From NCBI RefSeq assembly GCF_040958095.1, contig NC_091173.1:20643582-20707581 (forward strand): a stretch of DNA of 64,000 nt, read 5' to 3'. The position numbers and the translations under genes were made by a program. The first letter of the stretch is position 1; every line of letters begins with the position of its first letter. Below the pieces are notes generated by a model. The model saw nothing but the letters and a program-made list of their open reading frames with translations, made no database searches and was not told where the DNA came from. This DNA comes from Procambarus clarkii. Its lineage: Eukaryota > Arthropoda > Malacostraca > Decapoda > Cambaridae. Below, in pieces: positions 58,890 through 64,000 of this stretch.

Positions 58890-59590
58890 AGCTGGTTAGG
58901 CAGCTGCATTCTGGGGGATGAGGGTATATAAGAGAGCAAAATAGACTGGTTAGAAAGGCAGGGTCCAAGAGCTAACAGCTCGATCCTGCAGATAAAAATA
59001 GTAAATTACACAGTAATGTTTCGTACACATGTACGACATCTTCAAAAGACGAATATCTTTGTTATTTGTAACATAATTCTTAGAATTCATTATCTGAATT
59101 CATAAATCATCGTGATGTGGATAACGACACGCAATATATATCACACGCTATTCTGTCTGTTCTGCAGAGAAACATGCGAAAGATTTTGGAACACATTCCT
59201 ACGTCGAGTCAAGAAGCTACACCACCACTGTTGACCAACACTATATTATAAATATATATATATATATAAAGTATACTTATTTATATATATAAAAGACGAC
59301 TGGTTACGTTGTAAAATTTAATGTAAAATGGTACACTGTTAATCAGTGTACCATTGTACCTAATCTGAGGATTTCAATTAAGTCTTTGTAAAGTAAGGAT
59401 AATGCTGGTATTCACTGTCACGCAGGACAGAGGGTCATACATAGGACAATAGGTCTAAACTGTAGGCTGAAGCACATATATATCATGGTTACAATCAATG
59501 TTTTAATGTATGGATATGTGAAAACAACTTTCTATTGTGCACTGCCACACAAGGGCAGGGATGGGTTCATAAGTGATGCAGCTTAGAAGT
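58890..59590. other. Gene-free stretch with LINE tail scrap
   Basis: 58940-58985 (GACTGGTTAGAAAGGCAGGG, TCCAAGAGCTAACAGCTCGA) repeats the LINE-B tail pattern of 20255-20300. The rest is AT-rich with an inverted GGTACACTGTTAATCAGTGT at 59331-59350. Confidence 0.4.
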
Positions 59591-59599
59591 AATATAAAT

Positions 59600-60010
59600 A
59601 AAATTGTTCATTCTTTAAAATGGACAAGCAAATTTTGGATAAATTGTTAGGATGTCGTCCAGAACACCTGAGTCAATGAAATAGTTACACAATTGGTGGT
59701 ACAAGAGGCCAGGAGGTCTAAAGTCCTTTACGGTTTCACATTCAACAATATAGTGTTCTAGTGAATGCATTAAAGGTTTATCACAGAGTTTACAATCTGA
59801 GTATTCTGGTAGTGGCTCAGCCTCACTAACCTACCAGATGTGTCTATAGCCAAGGCGAATTCGCGCAATGACTACATCACATTGCCTGGTCCGGTTACTG
59901 TGCTGACCATACAAATACCTATTATTACAAAACTTGTCATAATTTTTAATACTGCAGCTTTCAGGTCTCTGGGCATTTCTTAATTTGTCTAAATCTGAAT
60001 TAATTTCTTT
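59600..60010 (-). pseudogene. LINE-J ORF2 C-terminal fragment
   Basis: On the minus strand RIRLGYRHIW, then SEAEPLPEYSDCKLCDKPLM and HSLEHYIVECETVKDFRPPG form the RNase-H-LINE tail with the CxxC-H-C knuckle. Stops are present. Confidence 0.75.
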
Positions 60011-61770
60011 AATATGTATGTTTTAATAATTGCATTAGATAGTCCAAAGTCATAATCAATGTTTTCTTTCCTGCAAGCCTCATTGGCCAATCGATCTTCA
60101 AAGTCATGTTTTCCAACTCCAACTTAGGATGGGAGCCACTCAAATTTTATACAATAGTTATCATCATTAGCAAAAATTCCATTCCATTTAATATTACAAG
60201 CTACTTCAGAAGTCAGTGGCTAAGACGCGCGTGCCGGGAATCTCTGCTGTTATCAGGTCTTTCAAACTATGTATACACAATGTGGATTCATTTCACAAAA
60301 ACGTAGCAATAATTACAGTTGTGGCGTAGATTGCGCGCGCAGCTTCAGATAAATATCTGGCCTTGAATATATAAAAATGAACATTGGCGTTATCAGAGCA
60401 GCAAAGATAACACGAATATAACATGTTAGATAGCCAAGCGGAAATTGAAGAATCAAACACTCAACATGTGTTTAATGACTTTTAAACATGAAATAAAATA
60501 TGGATATTTATCTTACGACCCGTCCAATAGATGGCGATTTTTTTGGTAACTTGCAACGTTACAAAGGCAACCTACTATGAAAAGTAACGATTTACCAATA
60601 TCTACGTTTTCTATGCACTGTAACTTGATAGGTTGAGGTAGGGTTGCTTGGGTTCGTTCCCTTCTGGTTAGCTTAAAATCCCTTCCCCCTTGAGTAGCAA
60701 ATCACGAAAACGAACTAAAATGAGCACAAGTATTAAATTTGTCCATATAAAACAAAATTGTTAAAAAATCAAAAAAGTTTGTTTAATAACATGTACAAAG
60801 TCCCAGAAAAAGTGGAGCCATAAGTGTGTGCTTGTCGTACAAAGAGATAGCCTCGCATCACCAGATAAGACACGCCTCTGCTATTGGCTGCTGTAAGGCA
60901 TTTCCGGCCAGGGGGGGGGGGGGAGAGGGGGGGATGGGGCTAGCAGAGGATGACACTTAAGAGCTTCCCTCTTGTCCTCTGTGGTGTTTCTTGACCCATC
61001 ACACTCGCCTCTTGTTGACACGACACCTTACCCTAGAGGTGATTTCGGGGGGCTTAGCGACCCCGGCGGCCCGGTCCTCGACCAGGCCTCCTAAGCTAAA
61101 ACACTAGCTATGACAAACTTATTAAAGCACAGACCTATTGACCTATGCAAACCAGGTGCTATTTATTCCAATCTATTTTCATTCTAATGCAACAAAACAG
61201 GTATGGAACAACATACCAATGAGAGCAGGTATGGAACAGTTGAATTACCACAGTTATCCAAGTAAGTGGGTTTACAGATCCAATGAAACATAGCTGATTT
61301 AATGAGCCATTCGCGGTTTCGCCTTAACTCGTAAGTCTAAAGTCTATCCAAGGAATTTGCCTCAGTGATGGTAAATTGTACATCATTCACCTCGCTCACC
61401 ACTCTTAATTACCAATACCCCACCCATATCCTTTCTAATTTAAATTTGTATGAACTTAAGTCTAGCACAAATTTAGTTTAGAAACGATATGAGTGGAGTA
61501 TTAAGGATGGATTAAAAAATGTCAAATACCCGACTAATATCGCCACTCAATGAAATTACAACCTCAATGCATATATAAAAGGACATCCTTAGACAGTTTA
61601 TCATGTTATATCTAGTTTCCAGATAATACATGTCCATTTAGTAGCATGTAAACAGCAGTAGACCATTATCCATGTTCTTACTAGCTCTTGGAGCCAGAAA
61701 CTGGCCAGGTGCGTTTTGAGGGAGGTAGGTAATGAAGCAATGTTTGGCGGGGAATGGTAGGCTGGTGTGT
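60011..61770. other. Gene-free stretch
   Basis: No supported gene. Items seen: a G run at 60911-60923; 61050-61092, which is a 3' scrap of S1 in minus orientation (GCGGCCCGGTCCTCGACCAG); otherwise AT-rich. Confidence 0.4.
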
Positions 61771-61774
61771 GGTC

Positions 61775-61890
61775 AGGGCTAACCATAGCCCGTGCTACTT
61801 GCCCCGCTCCTGTGCCAGGTAAGTTACGGGCTCGCCATAACCCGTGCTGTTTGGAACTTGTTCCGAGTAGCTGAATCTATAAACAACAAC
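61775..61890 (+). repeat. DR-A dispersed repeat, copy 5
   Basis: ACCATAGCCCGTGCTACTTG, GCTCCTGTGCCAGGTAAGTT, ACGGGCTCGCCATAACCCGT and TTGGAACTTGTTCCGAGTAG, then ACAACAACAACAA. The first half appears partly duplicated. Confidence 0.8.
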
Positions 61891-61919
61891 AACAATGGTG
61901 TGTGGTGTTGAGTAACGGT

Positions 61920-62045
61920 GATCAACCCGTCCTTCTAATAGAAGGTCGCATTTTGACGTATATTCTACTCAAGGCCAAAAATTGTCGTACTAGAAAATAG
62001 TAGCGGCTCTTTAAGTAGGAAACCTTTAGAGGACGGGCTGGATAC
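61920..62045. repeat. DR-C dispersed repeat, copy 3 (partial)
   Basis: ATCAACCCGTCCTTCTAATA, GAAGGTCGCATTTTGACGTA, AAGGCCAAAAATTGTCGTAC and TAGAAAATAGTAGCGGCTC. It ends GAGGACGGGCTGGAT. Confidence 0.72.
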
Positions 62046-62319
62046 ACCAAGTGCTTGGTAGGACAAGCTAAGGTGAACAAGACAAATCAATTATATGGAA
62101 GCATACTAAAGGAGGAGGGGGGGGGTAGATAAGAAATCTTGAGTAAGATTGAAATTGAAAGATTAAGATTAGAGTTAATAATATGGCAAGATACTAGCCA
62201 ACCAGGAACACACAAGACAATGGAGAAGAGAAGAAGAAAATGTAATCCAACTTTCAGGAAACGGGAAAAATAGAAAGATGAAAGAAGTGCTAAAGTGAGC
62301 ATGGTTGGATTTCCTTCGA

Positions 62320-62450
62320 GAACAAGGGAAGGGAATTGTCGGGAAAGCGCCAAGCCATTACGACTATATAGCACTGGGAAGGGGGTCAGGATAAGGATTT
62401 GGGATGGGACAGGGAGGGGAAGGAATGGTGCCCAACCATTTAATGCCAGC
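62320..62450 (-). mobile_element. S4 SINE, head-truncated copy
   Basis: GGGAAAGCGCCAAGCCATTA, CGACTATATAGCACTGGGAA, GATAAGGATTTGGGATGGGA and AATGGTGCCCAACCA match the body of the 46098-46290 copy. The tRNA-like part is missing. Confidence 0.78.
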
Positions 62451-62889
62451 AGTAATATCTGTGGACGAGGTACCACACATCAGTGCACAAGCGGAAATAT
62501 GGAGCGCTGCAGGTATAGACAGTGCGTGTAGAAAATTAAATACAGAACGAGAGAGATTAGCCACAAGTGTAGAAAATTGTGTGAATTAGTGAAGAGTGTG
62601 GAAAGGGGGGATGGGGAAAGTGGCTCTGTGCCAGCCGATTGAAATACAACAAGAATTACATACAGAGTCATCAGTCTTAACTCGTAGACTGATGTCATCA
62701 GATATCAGGAGGCCCTAAGCCAGTATTACTCACTATATGACATTTAATCTAAGTGCTGTGAGCAAAGTATATGGCAGAACAGTGACTGGGAAAAGAAAAT
62801 AACTGAAATGAAATATGAACAAGGTGATTGCTGTCACAGAATGTATGCTAAAAGGTAACAGTGTATAAGACATTAATGGACTTGTAGAA

Positions 62890-63470
62890 GGCATGTAAAG
62901 TGGCTTGGCTCCACACATGCAGAATTAGCTGCACTACAACTTGCCACTAACGCACTGAAGAACAGGGGAGCAGTAATTTTCTGGGAGTCAAAGTCAGCTC
63001 TTCAGGCCCTAAAACCCAGACATGCAAAAGGAATGTTGTAACATTCATTATAAACAACATTATTAATGCAAAGAGCAAAAGTTTCAGTCTCATTGGTATG
63101 GATACCATCTCACACAGGTGTTGTCCAGCATATGACAGACAAGGCAGCTATAACTGCATATGCTAAGCCTGAAATGGAGTTGGATATGGGCATTCCAATC
63201 TCTGCTGTAAAAGCCACAATACTTCAGAAAATTGGAGAAGACAGAAGAGCAGTCACTGACTGTGAGGGGGTGGTCTCTCAAGATTATCCCACAGCTGACT
63301 TTAATGGCTCATTGCAGTGCACAGTGCACCGATCTCGTGCACAAGCCCTATCTCTGTTAACCCTGGATAGTAAACTGTCATGTTGGGTATCTCCAGGATG
63401 CCCACTTAACCAGGAATACGTTTATAATACGGAGGCCACCGTATGTCCAGGCAGGAAGTAGATACAGGAA
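62890..63470 (+). pseudogene. LINE-J RNase H fragment
   Basis: THAELAALQLATNALKNRG (second acidic motif), then SLVWIPSHTGVVQHMTDKAA (the W-PSH-G---N--AD motif, with N lost), followed by PISAVKATILQKIGEDRRA. There is no RT upstream, and a frame change lies near 63040. Confidence 0.75.
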
Positions 63471-63663
63471 AGTTAAGCATCCATACCAGAGTGTCACTGG
63501 GTACACAGTGGAGGTGCCAGCGTGAGAGAGGACGCCTCTGCTCAAAACTACACCTCGAGAGGTGCTACATACCCGTTCACCTTGTACTCAACACATTACC
63601 AACGGCACCAAACACTACCTAACCTTATGCAGGCGATGAGTCACAATAACGTGACTAAAATAT

Positions 63664-63804
63664 GTTGACCAGACCACACACTAGAAGGTGATGGGACGAC
63701 GACGTTTCTGTCCGTCCTGGACCATTCTCAAGTCGGTTGAGAAAGGTCCAGGACGGACCGAAACGTCGTCGTCCCTTCACCTTCTAGTGTGTGGTCTGGT
63801 CAAC
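63664..63804. mobile_element. H1 hairpin element, long copy
   Basis: Arms of about 60 bases, starting GTTGACCAGACCACACAC and ending GTGTGGTCTGGTCAAC, pair with about three mismatches around TTCTCAAGTCGGTTGAG. The internal motif GACGACGTTTC-GTCCGTCC is present in both arms. The flank GATGAGTCACAATAACGTGA matches 44491-44510. Confidence 0.92.
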
Positions 63805-63961
63805 ACTACCTAACCTTAATGCACCCAGTTGTGCATAAACTTCCCCATCATATAAAATAAAACATACGGGAAAACCCGTTTATTATGCCGGATAAGAGAT
63901 ACAGTTGTCAGCCTGTTTGCTGCCAGGCGTACGAGTCAAACCGGACTTGCCATCGTTGGCA

Positions 63962-64000
63962 ACATTCATTCATTTCTTTATTATGCACCCTATACCCATC
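63962..64000 (-). repeat. DR-B dispersed repeat, cut by window end
   Basis: The reverse complement reads GATGGGTATAGGGTGCATAA then TAAAGAAATGAA, the 3' end of DR-B (compare 44390-44411). Confidence 0.7.

Noticed and set aside
62087-62476. A 129-codon minus-strand ORF.
   Set aside because: It lies over an S4 SINE body and low-complexity flank; no domain is seen and the frame is not shared with the other S4 copy.

Overview
The window looks like nuclear DNA of an arthropod, most likely a decapod crustacean. The reasons are split genes with GT-AG introns, AT-rich non-coding DNA, heavy LINE, tRNA-derived SINE and hairpin-element load, many micro- and minisatellites, and short runs of the arthropod telomere-type motif TTAGG. 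The decapod (crayfish-like) placement is an inference from repeat style and was not tested by a search.

Three protein-coding genes can be supported. (1) On the + strand, 2463-14728 is an eight-coding-exon XPC/Rad4 gene for DNA damage recognition in nucleotide excision repair. All exon phases agree, except for an apparent one-base frameshift in the last exon near 14450. (2) On the - strand, 31264 down to 17623, is an eleven-coding-exon amino acid/auxin permease (AAAP, Aa_trans) transporter. Its exons sum to exactly 479 codons including stop, and one intron appears to use a GC-AG donor. Genes 1 and 2 are convergent, with about 2.9 kb between their stop codons. (3) On the + strand, 53210-54016 is an intronless 268-residue bZIP transcription factor, with several tiny upstream ORFs in its probable leader.

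Layout: 1-0.74 kb LINE fragment, AT-rich DNA and the XPC promoter region; 0.74-14.7 kb XPC, with LINE and SINE insertions in its introns; 14.7-17.6 kb convergent intergenic DNA with a hairpin element; 17.6-31.3 kb the transporter, with LINE ends, long (GT)n arrays, hairpin elements and minisatellites in its introns; 31.3-52.9 kb gene-free and dominated by transposon pieces and about a dozen tandem arrays, including a 1 kb array of a 31-bp unit and an array of a 37-bp unit carrying perfect TGACGTCA sites; 52.9-55.4 kb the bZIP gene; 55.4-64 kb gene-free, transposon-rich DNA.

The three genes do not form a pathway unit. No bacterial-type system, CRISPR array or operon is present. The more notable signals are tandem arrays that appear to have grown inside one dispersed element, LINE tails that run into microsatellites, three families of inverted-repeat elements, the XPC frameshift, the GC-AG intron, and the uORF-rich bZIP gene lying about 5 kb from the TGACGTCA array.

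Family labels used below are local names: LINE-A, LINE-B (RT lineages without a visible RNase H), LINE-J (RNase H and CxxC zinc-knuckle type), S1-S4 (tRNA-headed SINEs), H1-H3 (inverted-repeat elements), DR-A/B/C and R1 (short dispersed repeats).
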